From: AP-15 sp963833745 | Lineage (GTDB): Bacteria > Pseudomonadota > Alphaproteobacteria > ATCC43930 > CGMCC-115725 | Assembly (NCBI GenBank): GCA_963833745.1 | Contig: CAWHZD010000004.1 | Span: 1,116,001-1,180,000 of the forward strand | Length of the DNA stretch: 64,000 nt | Direction: 5' to 3' | Shown: positions 24,556-33,307 of the stretch, piece after piece | Layout of the letters: each line of letters opens with the position of its first letter | How positions within the stretch are numbered: position 1 is the first letter of the stretch | The notes under the pieces: generated by a model | The model's database searches: none | Told to the model about the DNA's origin: nothing | The model's input: only the letters and a program-made list of their open reading frames with translations | Program-made: the position numbers and the translations under genes

Positions 24556-24914
24556 CTACCCGTGTTTCGTGCGCTGCCGTTTCGACCGGCGGCGTTCGAC
24601 GCCGGGCGACCCGGAGGCGCCGGCCCCGCCGATCACCTCGTTCCCAACCTTGATTGGCAGCCCGCCGGGAATGGCGATGACGCTGGGCAGCGTCACCTGC
24701 TGACGGACGACCGGGTTGTCGCTGGCGGAGCGCTCTGCGACCACCACGGCGGACACGCCGTACCCCTTCGCCCACAACTGGCGACCGCCGTCTCGGCAAT
24801 TGTTTTGGCGATCGAATAGGAGAGATCGCGATGGGTGATGAGCTGGGCGCAGGCGGGTGAGGAGAGAATAGCGATGAGGCCGATCAGGGCGGCCCCGGTA
24901 AATGACGGGAGCAT
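24556..24914 (-). pseudogene. GlcG/HbpS-like (heme-binding) protein, frameshifted and internally deleted
   Basis: The first frame begins 'MLPSFTGAALIGLIAILSSP' (signal peptide) and continues 'DLSYSIAKTIAETAVASC'. A shift near 24770 leads to 'GYGVSAVVVAERS', then 'NPVVRQQVTLPSVIAIPGGL' and 'PIKVGNEVIGGAGASGSPG', the diagnostic end of GlcG/HbpS-family proteins. The central alpha-helical part between 'VVVAERS' and 'NPVVRQQ' is missing and the tail is Arg/Lys junk. The gene is dead. Confidence 0.7.
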
Positions 24915-25038
24915 GCTGTTTCCTCCGGGTTATTGGGCGCATTTGTTTCCTTTGGGCGACGACCGACCCCAGCCACCGAAATCACCTTCTCTTGTGGTCG
25001 TACAACCGCCACGGCGGGCCGATTCCGGGGAATGATTT

Positions 25039-25459
25039 TTAGGCCAGGCGGTTGACGCGCTTTGCGTTGCCGCTGAACAGCGCCGCCTTCTCGGATGGTG
25101 AGTATCCGGCCGCCAGCCGTTTGAGAGCGTTCCACAAGATCGGATAGCTCGAGCTGGCACCGTCGGGCGGAAGTTGCTCTCGAACATCCCACGATCCGTT
25201 CCGAAAGCCGCGATGCTGGTTTCGATGTAGGGCTTGTAGGCCGTCGCCAGCTCCTCCGAGGAAGGTGGTTTCTCGCGCGCATAGAACTCGAACATCCCGA
25301 TCGGCATGCCGAGACCACCGCGCTTGACGACGACGTTTTGAGACTTTGCGACCTCGGTGATGCCGGCCTTCCACTGCGCAAAGGTGTCGGCTTTCTTGTC
25401 CTTGTAAGGCCCGATGCCGAGCGGCCCGCCGACATGGTTGAGGGTTGAGGACGACCCAC
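25039..25459 (-). pseudogene. C-terminal remnant of a TIM-barrel amidohydrolase
   Basis: The remnant reads 'LNHVGGPLGIGPYKDKKADT', then 'FAQWKAGITEVAKSQNVVVK', 'GMPIGMFEFYAREKPPSSEE' and 'AFGTDRGMFESNF'. A one-base shift near 25165 brings 'DGASSSYPILWNALKRLAAG' and the stop. The conserved His of 'LNHVG' and the region ending in the metal-site Asp mark the predicted metal-dependent hydrolases related to 2-pyrone-4,6-dicarboxylate lactonase. About the first half of the gene is missing. Confidence 0.7.
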
Positions 25460-25528
25460 AAGCGCAGCGCTGTTCCACGCTGAACCTTTCGAACGGCCGC
25501 ACTTACGCCGGCATTTCGGCGATTGTCC

Positions 25529-26017
25529 TTACGCGATAATGATTATTTCGCCGGTCCTATGGGGCCGTGGCGGGATGTATAGCCGGAACCGGTCGCCGTA
25601 CCTGACACCCACGATAAGCATTGCGATCACCTCGACGCGGAATGGGTCAAACAGGTACGGCGAGTTATGGGGGATGTATATCCACGCCTTGTGGTTCACC
25701 CCATCCCGCCAATGCTCAAGTTGAACCCGTATAAGGCTAAATCGCTCGACCACTCGTGGATCCTGCGGGTGCCACGCGATTGGTGGTGTAGTATAGTCAG
25801 GGCTGTTGAAGCGAAGACCTTTATCAAGTCTGAGATTTATGCTGCCGGGATGGCAGCCTCTAATTTCTGAGAAGCGGGGTTCGATTTTTGGAAGCTGATA
25901 CTTGAGCGCCCAGTTTGCGTAGCGAAAGCCGGCAACGACCTCAGCATCGAAGATAATTGGTCCGGAACTCTGCTCGCCGCGTTGGATCTCGCCGGGGCCT
26001 TCAACCTCTAAAGTCAT
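25529..26017 (-). CDS. Hypothetical protein, weakly like CTP-dependent riboflavin kinase (DUF120)
   Basis: The 162-aa product contains 'GCHPGSINLRLDKGLRFNSP' and 'DYTTPPIAW', then 'RVQLEHW', 'AWIYIPHNSPYLFDP' and 'VEVIAMLIVGVRYGDRFRL'. The order G.(L/I)N(L/V).L followed by an IY...H...VEV.A strand recalls the cradle-loop barrel of archaeal CTP-dependent riboflavin kinases (DUF120). The N-terminal part is unrelated to anything I know. The frame is complete with a poor ribosome-binding site. The function is not established. Confidence 0.4.
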   Translation of the reverse strand: MTLEVEGPGEIQRGEQSSGPIIFDAEVVAGFRYANWALKYQLPKIEPRFSEIRGCHPGSINLRLDKGLRFNSPDYTTPPIAWHPQDPRVVERFSLIRVQLEHWRDGVNHKAWIYIPHNSPYLFDPFRVEVIAMLIVGVRYGDRFRLYIPPRPHRTGEIIIIA

Positions 26018-26121
26018 CTAATCTTCCTAATGGTATATGGCCTCCAGCACGGCCGTGGACTGCGGTAGGTCCGCCCGGATATCGGCGGGTGGGTCTCCTT
26101 GTGTGCAACGCAGCGCCCCGC

Positions 26122-26559
26122 TCACGGCACCGCCGAGGGATGCATCACATCGATGCCATAGCGCATGAAATCGCCGATGTTGAAGGTTAGGATGCGATCG
26201 ACACCGTGCACTTTCATCGCGGCGACGAGGCGGGCATCGAACACCTTACTGCCGCTCACCCCGTGCTCGACGACCAGACGCTTCCAGGTCTCATAGATCG
26301 CCGGCGTATCGGGCAGCAGCACGAAAAGCCGCTCGATCCGGTCGACCTCGGCATGAGCAAAGGCGATCGAGAGGCCGAGCCCATTATTTGCTATCGGCCG
26401 CGTCGCAACGCTCCAGAATTCGGCGATGTTCTGCGGCGTGACCTGCAATGCCACGCCGGTCTGCCGCAGTCGAATCAGGCTCTCGATCGCGGTTTCGTGT
26501 TCGGCATGTCCCGGTTCGGCTCGCCGCAACAGAAGATTGGTATCGATCAGAACACTCAT
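26122..26559 (-). CDS. PIN-domain ribonuclease (VapC-like toxin)
   Basis: The 145-aa PIN protein has the first acidic residue in 'MSVLIDTNLLLRR', a Glu in 'TPQNIAEFWSVATRP', and the rear acidic cluster in 'SKVFDARLVAAMKVHGVD' and 'FNIGDFMRY'. These match the Mg-binding site of VapC-type RNases. It starts inside the end of the upstream HTH gene (ATGA overlap), the classical toxin-antitoxin arrangement. Targets are unknown. Confidence 0.8.
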   Translation of the reverse strand: MSVLIDTNLLLRRAEPGHAEHETAIESLIRLRQTGVALQVTPQNIAEFWSVATRPIANNGLGLSIAFAHAEVDRIERLFVLLPDTPAIYETWKRLVVEHGVSGSKVFDARLVAAMKVHGVDRILTFNIGDFMRYGIDVMHPSAVP

Positions 26560-26888
26560 CGGCCGCGCGCGCCGTAGATCGTTTCACGGCTGATTGCCGC
26601 GTCCTCGAGCGACGGCAACCCCGCGATCTTGCGATGGTCAGGCAGATGGCTGACGTCGCGCCAGGCTGCGATCCATTCGGCCTCGGACAGCGGCGCCCGC
26701 TCGCCGCTGAGATAGCGGCAAGCTAGCTCGACCAGCTTGGGGATTGATGCCGGGCGCGATTGCCGGCCGCGCGTCCGTCCGGCCTCGTAATCACCAAGCC
26801 GCGAGAGGCTGATCCCGAGCCGGCGGGCGAACTCTTTGCGATCCCACCCCATTCGGGTCCGTAATTGGGTGAGTTCCTGCGGCGTCAT
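26556..26888 (-). CDS. XRE-family helix-turn-helix antitoxin
   Basis: The start at 26888 ('MTPQELTQLRTRMGWDRKEF') fits a Cro/C1-type domain: 'ARRLGISLSRLGDYEAGRTR' is the recognition helix region. A C-terminal tail ('LSEAEWIAAWRDVSHLPDHR') would contact the toxin. Translation from an ATG 27 codons upstream is possible but adds unrelated residues. It probably represses its own promoter and neutralises the PIN toxin. A XRE antitoxin with a PIN toxin is less usual than VapB-type partners. Confidence 0.75.
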   Translation of the reverse strand: MTPQELTQLRTRMGWDRKEFARRLGISLSRLGDYEAGRTRGRQSRPASIPKLVELACRYLSGERAPLSEAEWIAAWRDVSHLPDHRKIAGLPSLEDAAISRETIYGARGR

Positions 26889-27199
26889 GCGCGAAATATA
26901 AGGGCCGCCATCGTGGGTCGCAAGAAAAACGCGACCATTGCCACTGACTGCGACTATCGCATAGGGCACGTATTCCGAACAACGCCGTCAACAGGACAGC
27001 AACAAATGGGCAAAGTCACTCGGCTACCGCCGCCGGCGTCCCAGATGCCGCACTCGGTCCCCGCGGGAAGCAGTCGGTACCCCGCGAGGCCGGGCGTAGC
27101 CATAAAGCGGCATCGGCGATGGCAAACCGTCTCGTTAACTTTTGAACCCTTCGTTTCGTACCGTCTTATATTGCGGTGATTCCAGCTGGGAGCGCCGAT

Positions 27200-27230
27200 G
27201 AAGGGGCGGGGGTCATACCCCCGCCCCTTC
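27200..27230. terminator. Perfect 13-bp hairpin near the end of the tannase pseudogene
   Basis: GAAGGGGCGGGGG and its complement are separated by TCATA, followed on the plus strand by TTT. It sits 67 bases past the minus-strand tannase remnant and could act as a terminator, although the T run is short. The other bases of 26889-27296 contain the XRE promoter and nothing else that I can identify. Confidence 0.5.
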
Positions 27231-27296
27231 TTTACACTTGCGTAGATCAGAATCCGCCTTGTGGACGTTTAGGGCTCTCGCGCCGTACCGTTCACC

Positions 27297-29262
27297 TTAT
27301 TGGCCTGGCGGCATGATACACGTGTAGTTCGCCGCGACGCTAAGGTTACCCCCTGCCCCCCCGATAAAGCGGGTTTGCTGCGGATAGGGGCAAAGCGGCC
27401 GGCTGCGCGTGGTCGGCGCGCTCGTGAAATTAGTGCCGCTTGCAACCACCGGGCCGGGCGGAATCCCATTCTCGACCCATTGGACGAGCGGGCTGAGCAT
27501 GTCGAACTGGTCCGTCGCTGGCCCAGCGCAATGTCCCATATTCGGGATCGGGTATAACCGGGAGAATGCTGCGGCGCCTTGCAAGCCGCCATTTTGAGCT
27601 GCCATTTCGTTGTAGTAATGGATCGTTCCGAGCACCGGCGGACCAGGATCGCTCAACCCGTGATACCAGATGATTTTACCGTTGTTTTTGACGAACTTAG
27701 AAATATCCAACGAGTTCGGAGTTGGTAGCCACCGGTGACGAGGCTAGCAATTGATCGAGATCTGTATCGAAGTTGAAACCTAGAATGTCAAAGCTGGGAT
27801 CGGGCTGCGTAAGCCACGCATAACCGATCTGACTCGCACCCTGGCCGAAATCCCCGGGGGGCGTCGTTGGCGAGGTACCGATCTTTCGCGCCGGAATCCC
27901 GGCAGAAGACATGTACCCCCCATCATATGCGTAGCCGAGAACTGTGTTGTCGGGGTGGTCGTGAGCAACTGCACCCGCCGGCACCGTGATCGTAGCTCCC
28001 AGGGAAGTCCTCGGCCCCTGGTTGATCTGTTTGACGGCGTTTATTTGCGCCGCAGTCAAACAGGTCGGAAGCTTGGCCCCGGTGCACTGGAGGGGTTGAT
28101 GGGTGTCCGTGAAGACATATGTCGCGGGATCGAATTTTGCCTGGCATGCCGGCAAATTGTCGATGACGCCGTCCACAGTGCCGTCTAGACCATCGCAGGC
28201 TTGTAGGATCGCGGTCGTGAAGAGCTGTTGATCCGCTGTCGGAAACGCCGGGAAGAAAAGTGGTTGGGGCGGGGTTGTCTGAGTAAATTGTATGGGTGTC
28301 GGCGTAATTTCGTCGATCTTTTCCAGACCCCAAAGCTCGCTGAAAGAAATCGCTTCGAGGTCATAAACTGGATCACCGGCGACGATCCCGTCGTAGTATT
28401 GCGGGAAGGTCTGCGACATCGCCATCGCTTCACGACCGCCGGTCGAGCACCCGACCCAGTAAGAATGATCCGGTCCCTCGCCATAGTAGGCGGCAATCAC
28501 ATACTTGGCGGTTAGCGTGGCGACCTGCATAGATTGATACGCGAAATCGATCAGGCCCTGCGGATCGAGGTAGAACTGATTTGGGCTTCCTGAGGCGCAT
28601 TGTGCCAGCTGGCTGTTCTCATGCCCGCCGTCCTGGCTCCCTACCGCCCAACCGTGAGCTAGCGTCGGTGAGAGCGTTCCGGCGCTTCCGGTGGCAGCCG
28701 GCACCGTGCCGTCGGTCCCGCCTCCACCCGTGAACATGAACCGGCCGTTCCAGGCAGTGGCCATTGGTAGGCGTACCTCGAAGCTGTCGCCGTAGTGGCA
28801 ACCGTCGCTGCCGACGCGGGCATTGATGATGCCATCAACCTGACAGTGCGCGGGTAACGTCGTTGTCGCGAGATTTAACTTTACCGAGGTGATTTGCGTA
28901 TTCGGAACCGGAAAATTCGTGAGATTTGCCAGGTCTTCACACGCCACCGGCGTCCCTGCGGGCGTACCGGGGGACACGATGGATGTGCCGACGGCCGCGA
29001 ACCCTTGGGTCGACGCGCATTGTCCTTGGAGGTTGCCGGTGACCCAGTCGGGTCCAAAATTATGCGTCGGAGCCGGCGTGTTCTGTTGGCATTGAAGATT
29101 TCCGCCGATCGTACTGAGACTGACGTCAGAGGCCCCGGCCGAGCTGTTATTTGGATCTGAGCGTTGCCATCGACCTGGCCCAGCCATGCTTCGCACGGCC
29201 CGGTATTATTCTGGCACAGGAAATTGCCGCGAATTCTTACCCCAGGACCGATGAACCCGCTT
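27297..29262 (-). pseudogene. Tannase/feruloyl esterase-family gene, 5'-truncated and frameshifted
   Basis: The main frame (27697-29196) carries the tannase-family nucleophile 'YWVGCSTGGREAM' (Ser about residue 251 of that frame). The acid/His end, 'LYPIPNMGHCAGP', lies in the last frame (27297-27710). The pair of cysteines beside Ser and His fits the CS-D-HC motif of this family. Frameshifts lie near 27705 and 29150. Upstream of the second, 'GNFLCQNNTGPCEAWLG' shows an extra N-terminal repeat that is cut by the IS6 copy at 29263. Function when intact: secreted hydrolysis of gallate or ferulate esters. Confidence 0.8.
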
Positions 29263-29845
29263 GGCTCTGTTGCAAAGCCTTCGGCGCTCTGCGATGGACG
29301 CCTCGAGCGAGGGGGGCGGGGCCGTGTCGGACTTCAAGGGGCGCCACTTTGGGGGTGAGATCGTGCTTTGGGCGGTGCGCTGGTATTGCCGTTACGGTAT
29401 CAGCTATCGCGATCTCGAGCAGATGATGGCCGAACGCGGCGTGTCGGTCGATCACTCGACCATTTACCGATGGGTGCAGAGGTACGCGCCCGAGATCGAG
29501 AAGCGGCTGCGCTGGCACTGGCGCTGGCCGCGCTCGCGGAGCTGGCGGGTCGACGAGACCTACGTGAAGGTCTGCGGCAAGTGGTCTTACCTCTACCGAG
29601 CTGTCGACAAGCTGGGCAACACGATCGATTTCTATCTCTCGCCGACGCGGAACACGATGGCGGCGAAGCGTTTGCTTGCCAAGGCTCTCAGGGGGCTGAA
29701 GGATTGGGAACAGCCTGAGGTCATCAACACCGACAAAGCGCCGACCTATGCCGCCGCTCTCGCCGCGCTGAAGGCCGAAGGCAAATGCCCGAAGGACACC
29801 CAGCACCGGCAGGTCAAGTATCTGAACAACATCGTCGAAGCCGAC
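29263..29845 (+). mobile_element. IS6-family element, copy 2, 3' end deleted
   Basis: It starts with GGCTCTGTTGCAAAG at 29263 and matches copy 3 up to the codon after '...VEAD', where copy 3 begins. The last 300 bases and the right end are gone, so this copy was shortened when copy 3 arrived or through a deletion between IS ends. Confidence 0.93.
29294..29845 (+). pseudogene. Truncated IS6-family transposase
   Basis: 184 codons are identical to the intact transposase, ending 'KYLNNIVEAD', i.e. close to the catalytic Glu but without the C-terminal part. It reads on into copy 3 and would make a hybrid end. Confidence 0.9.
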
Positions 29846-30729
29846 GGCTCTGTTGCAAAGCCTTCGGCGCTCTGCGATGGACGCCTCGAGCGAGGGGGGC
29901 GGGGCCGTGTCGGACTTCAAGGGGCGCCACTTTGGGGGTGAGATCGTGCTTTGGGCGGTGCGCTGGTATTGCCGTTACGGTATCAGCTATCGCGATCTCG
30001 AGCAGATGATGGCCGAACGCGGCGTGTCGGTCGATCACTCGACCATTTACCGATGGGTGCAGAGGTACGCGCCCGAGATCGAGAAGCGGCTGCGCTGGCA
30101 CTGGCGCTGGCCGCGCTCGCGGAGCTGGCGGGTCGACGAGACCTACGTGAAGGTCTGCGGCAAGTGGTCTTACCTCTACCGAGCTGTCGACAAGCTGGGC
30201 AACACGATCGATTTCTATCTCTCGCCGACGCGGAACACGATGGCGGCGAAGCGTTTGCTTGCCAAGGCTCTCAGGGGGCTGAAGGATTGGGAACAGCCTG
30301 AGGTCATCAACACCGACAAAGCGCCGACCTATGCCGCCGCTCTCGCCGCGCTGAAGGCCGAAGGCAAATGCCCGAAGGACACCCAGCACCGGCAGGTCAA
30401 GTATCTGAACAACATCGTCGAAGCCGACCACGGCAAGCTCAAGCAGCTGATCCGGCCGGTGCGCGGTTTCAAGTCGATGAAGACGGCCTATGCGACGATC
30501 AAGGGCTTTGAGGTGATGCGTGCGCTCCGCAAGGGTCAGGCGGCGATCTTCAACCTCACGCGCGACATCCTTGGCGAGGCGCGCCTGGTCGAGCGCGCCT
30601 TCGGCCTCGGCGCATGCGCGCTGACCGAAGCCGTCCAGCTGGTCGGTGAGCGGCTCGAGGCCGCGTGAGCGCGAGCACGACCTCGCGCAGGCGCATCACG
30701 CGCCACAGCTGGAAGTTTGCAACAGAGCC
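29846..30729 (+). mobile_element. IS6-family element, copy 3 (complete, plus orientation)
   Basis: At 884 bp with both ends (GGCTCTGTTGCAAA and complement), it is in direct tandem with truncated copy 2 and in inverted orientation to copy 1 at 20841-21724. The right flank (GGCAAGAGTAC) is not the continuation of copy 2, so this was not a simple insertion. Confidence 0.93.
29877..30668 (+). CDS. IS6-family transposase
   Basis: This is an intact 263-aa DDE transposase, the same protein as at 20902-21693, with 'SWRVDETYVKV', 'VINTDKAPTY' and 'IVEADHGKLKQ' as catalytic motifs. Confidence 0.93.
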   Translation: MDASSEGGGAVSDFKGRHFGGEIVLWAVRWYCRYGISYRDLEQMMAERGVSVDHSTIYRWVQRYAPEIEKRLRWHWRWPRSRSWRVDETYVKVCGKWSYLYRAVDKLGNTIDFYLSPTRNTMAAKRLLAKALRGLKDWEQPEVINTDKAPTYAAALAALKAEGKCPKDTQHRQVKYLNNIVEADHGKLKQLIRPVRGFKSMKTAYATIKGFEVMRALRKGQAAIFNLTRDILGEARLVERAFGLGACALTEAVQLVGERLEAA

Positions 30730-30761
30730 GGCAAGAGTACGGTTGAGTTTCGAGAGGGGTC

Positions 30762-30881
30762 ATGACGATCAAACGGATAAAGGCTGGGCACACAGCCGCG
30801 CGGGCGAAACAGCGACTACGGCCGGTCGCCCCGAAGGTCGCGCGAGCACGATCATCCGATGCCGCCTCGTTTAATTATTAG
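30762..30881 (+). CDS. Possible small basic protein (39 aa)
   Basis: An ATG after AGAGGGG opens 'MTIKRIKAGHTAARAKQRLR' and continues Lys/Arg/Ala-rich to a TAG. A start this close to the IS6 end could be a chance ORF or a real small basic protein. No family is recognised. Confidence 0.25.
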   Translation: MTIKRIKAGHTAARAKQRLRPVAPKVARARSSDAASFNY

Positions 30882-30938
30882 AGGCGGCGGCCGATTTGTC
30901 GCGAGCCAGGTCGTCTTTTCCGACACGAAATCTGGGTG

Positions 30939-31208
30939 TCAGTGCCCAGAATTGGAATTGGCTTGACCATCGCTGCTTGAACCTGACGGTTGCTGCTGCT
31001 GGGTCTTTTCCCGAGCCGCCTTGGCCGCCTCATGATGGCCGACGATGCAGCCGGCCCCGGCGCCGAGAACGCCGTGATGTCCTGCCAGATGTCCGGCAAC
31101 GCCGCCGACCGCGGCGCCCTTTAGGCAGCCCGCCGCGTCCGCCGGCGCCGCAACCCAGCCGGCCGTGATCAAAAAGGCAAGGGCTGCCGGCAATAACATG
31201 AATTTCAT
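30939..31208 (-). CDS. Exported glycine-zipper protein
   Basis: The start at 31208 (MKFMLLPAALAFLITAGWVA) is preceded by GGAGGAAAC. Signal-peptide cleavage after 'APADA' leaves a short protein whose core 'GAAVGGVAGHLAGHHGVLGA' is a Gly-x3-Gly zipper with interspersed His. A Gln/Ser/Asn-rich tail ('KTQQQQPSGSSSDGQ') follows. Such small 17-kDa-antigen-like or glycine-zipper proteins lie in the envelope of alphaproteobacteria; the role is unknown. Confidence 0.7.
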   Translation of the reverse strand: MKFMLLPAALAFLITAGWVAAPADAAGCLKGAAVGGVAGHLAGHHGVLGAGAGCIVGHHEAAKAAREKTQQQQPSGSSSDGQANSNSGH

Positions 31209-31399
31209 TCGTGTTTCCTCCGTGGCCCCGCAATGAGGGTGCCGTTGACAAACAACACCGTGGCAAACCATTAGGTTCAATTTCAGTGTTCTAGATGTCC
31301 GGCATCAGCGCTAATGAGACAGATTGGGCGCGTTGAAGAAGGGAGTGACTGTCTTTTTGGTCAAGTGCGAATTGGCCGCCACGGGTGTCAATCTCGCAA

Positions 31400-31786
31400 T
31401 CAACCCTCCCGCTGACCAGGCTCGCCACTGCTGAGCGCGGTCTCGATGGCGTTGCAAAGCTGTTCCGCGCGAAAAGGTTTTTGCAGGAGTTGGAGACCAT
31501 TATCCTCGGCGTACTTCATGGCTTCGGGACTTCCAGAAATAATCACAACAGAAATGCCTCTTTGCTTCAGATGAAGCGCCAATGAAGCGCTTGACTCTCC
31601 CGGCATCAGGACATCGAGGATGACGCAATCGACCGTGTCGCCGGCTTCCAGAAAATCGCGCAGCGCGGCCCCACCCGATACGCTGCTGACACGGTAGGAG
31701 TGCTCCTGGAGCAGGTTCACGATCACCTCCCGCACGTCATCGTTGTCATCGACGATGAGAATATGCTTTGGCTGGCCCATCTTCAC
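31400..31786 (-). CDS. Single-domain response regulator (CheY-like)
   Basis: The 128-aa receiver has the acidic pair in 'ILIVDDNDDV', the phospho-acceptor Asp in 'CVILDVLMPG' (about residue 58), a Ser/Thr switch position in 'VVIISGSPE' and the conserved Lys in 'LQKPF'. There is no output domain, so it acts through a partner or as a phosphate relay. The hybrid kinases elsewhere in the window are possible partners. Downstream bases to 31209 are non-coding. Confidence 0.9.
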   Translation of the reverse strand: MKMGQPKHILIVDDNDDVREVIVNLLQEHSYRVSSVSGGAALRDFLEAGDTVDCVILDVLMPGESSASLALHLKQRGISVVIISGSPEAMKYAEDNGLQLLQKPFRAEQLCNAIETALSSGEPGQREG

Positions 31787-31883
31787 CCGACCACCCCGTG
31801 GCTAGCTAGCTCCTCCTAATTGTGAGTGTGTTGAAATGATACGTCGGTAATGTACATTACCAACACCGCGCGGCCTAGCTTTT

Positions 31884-32600
31884 TTACGAGTAGGTTTTGG
31901 GAAGGTGAGAGGCGATGCGCGTCCGGACCAACTGATAACATTCGCAAGATTCCGCCACGAGGCCCTGCCGATCGAGTATCGTGACTTGCTGTCGGCCGCG
32001 AACAATCAAACCGGCGCGTTCGAGCTCCCGAGCAACATTCGTGATGGTGGGCCTGTGGACACCCAGCATTTCGGCGAGCAGGTTCTGAGTGATCTGTAGT
32101 GCGTCGTCGTCACTGCGGTCACGCATCGTGAGCAGCCAACGCGCGAGCCGCTGCTTGAGGTTGTGCGCCCCGTTGCACGCTACCGACACCAGGACTTGCT
32201 CGAGAAAGGCTTGAACGTAGGCGTACATCAGACTTCGAAAGGACGGTATCGACTCCATGGCCTGGGCGAACGGCGCGCGCGACATCTTTGCCGCGCTTCC
32301 GGGGAGCTGGACGAGCAGTCGGATAGACGAACTCTCAGCGCCCAAAACGGCTTGCACAGCGGTGCAACCCTCCCTACCGATCGTTGCCATCTCGATGATG
32401 TTGCCGTCCGCGTAAACCGCCACCGCCGAGACGACACCGCTGTCGGGGAAGAATACATGATCGAGCGAACTATCAGCGTCCATCAGGACCTGTTCTCGTT
32501 CGCAGCGTATCGGTTCAAGCTCCGGCATAAGCTGCTGGAGATCGGAGGAGGGCAGGGCGAGCAAAAGCCGGTTGCGAGGCCAATTCGACAGAGCGCTCAT
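31884..32600 (-). CDS. Crp/Fnr-family transcriptional regulator
   Basis: The 238-aa protein shows an N-terminal cyclic-nucleotide-binding-like barrel (residues about 20-130; 'HVFFPDSGVVSAVAVYADGN', 'ATIGREGCTAVQAVLG'). A long dimerisation helix and a C-terminal winged helix-turn-helix ('TQNLLAEMLGVHRPTITNVA') follow. It lacks the N-terminal iron-sulfur cysteines of Fnr. This subtype is very common in alphaproteobacteria next to receiver genes and light/redox/stress sensors; the effector is unknown. It is on the same strand as the receiver gene, about 100 bases upstream of it. Confidence 0.88.
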   Translation of the reverse strand: MSALSNWPRNRLLLALPSSDLQQLMPELEPIRCEREQVLMDADSSLDHVFFPDSGVVSAVAVYADGNIIEMATIGREGCTAVQAVLGAESSSIRLLVQLPGSAAKMSRAPFAQAMESIPSFRSLMYAYVQAFLEQVLVSVACNGAHNLKQRLARWLLTMRDRSDDDALQITQNLLAEMLGVHRPTITNVARELERAGLIVRGRQQVTILDRQGLVAESCECYQLVRTRIASHLPKTYS

Positions 32601-32656
32601 TCTATTTTGCTATGGCGTCTAAAGTTGTACAGGCGTATTTTCATAAGGAGTCTTTC

Positions 32657-32965
32657 TGATTATTGTTATTAATTAGCTTTAGCCGATCTATCGTCTCCCT
32701 GATTAGTTGCTTGAGGGCGGCAAGCGCCCGTTCATCAGTCGCGAGCCTCAAAAGCGTGCGATACCGCTCTAATTCCCGCTCCAGCTTCTGACCGACGAAA
32801 GCCGTTGTTCGCTCTATTAGAGCATCGAATCTTGCGGCGGCGACGAATCACGGCTTGAGAGGCGACGAGAGTATAGAGGATGGCACACAATGAGCCGTAG
32901 ATAGCGCCGCGTAAATTTGCCAAGTACTCGACCGTGTTGGACCAAGAGCCCGAAGGTGGGAGTGA
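32657..32965 (-). pseudogene. Possible frameshifted small membrane/coiled-coil protein
   Basis: One frame has a membrane helix ('LRGAIYGSLCAILYTLVASQ') and the next frame downstream a coiled coil ('GQKLERELERYRTLLRLATD' then 'ERALAALKQLIRETIDRLK') ending at 32657. Joining them across a shift near 32825 gives a sensible 90-100 residue protein, but no good start is visible. The rest of 32601-33307 shows no gene and is partly AT-rich. Confidence 0.35.
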
Positions 32966-33307
32966 TGGAAACGCTCGCCGGAGGGAAGGGCGAGCTGATC
33001 TCGAGGGCGTCGCTTCGATTAAGCGTATTGGGAATAGACGTAATCGATCGGGGCGGAAGTGAAGTCAAGGTTTGAAGTGTGTTTTACGTATACCGGGTCC
33101 GCTTCAGGTGTAACGGCGGCGAAAAGCAGCCCAATCCCGAAAAAAACGACCTGACAACAATCGCCATGGGAACCCCCCACTTTTGGCTTGGCGCTCACCG
33201 GTTGAACAACCCCTCGAGCGAGCAGTTCCCGGATTCCTTATCACGATCTTGTTGTAGCAGATTCATGCTGAATCCGGCCGTGTCCGGCGCCAGCGGCTAT
33301 GGAGGCA

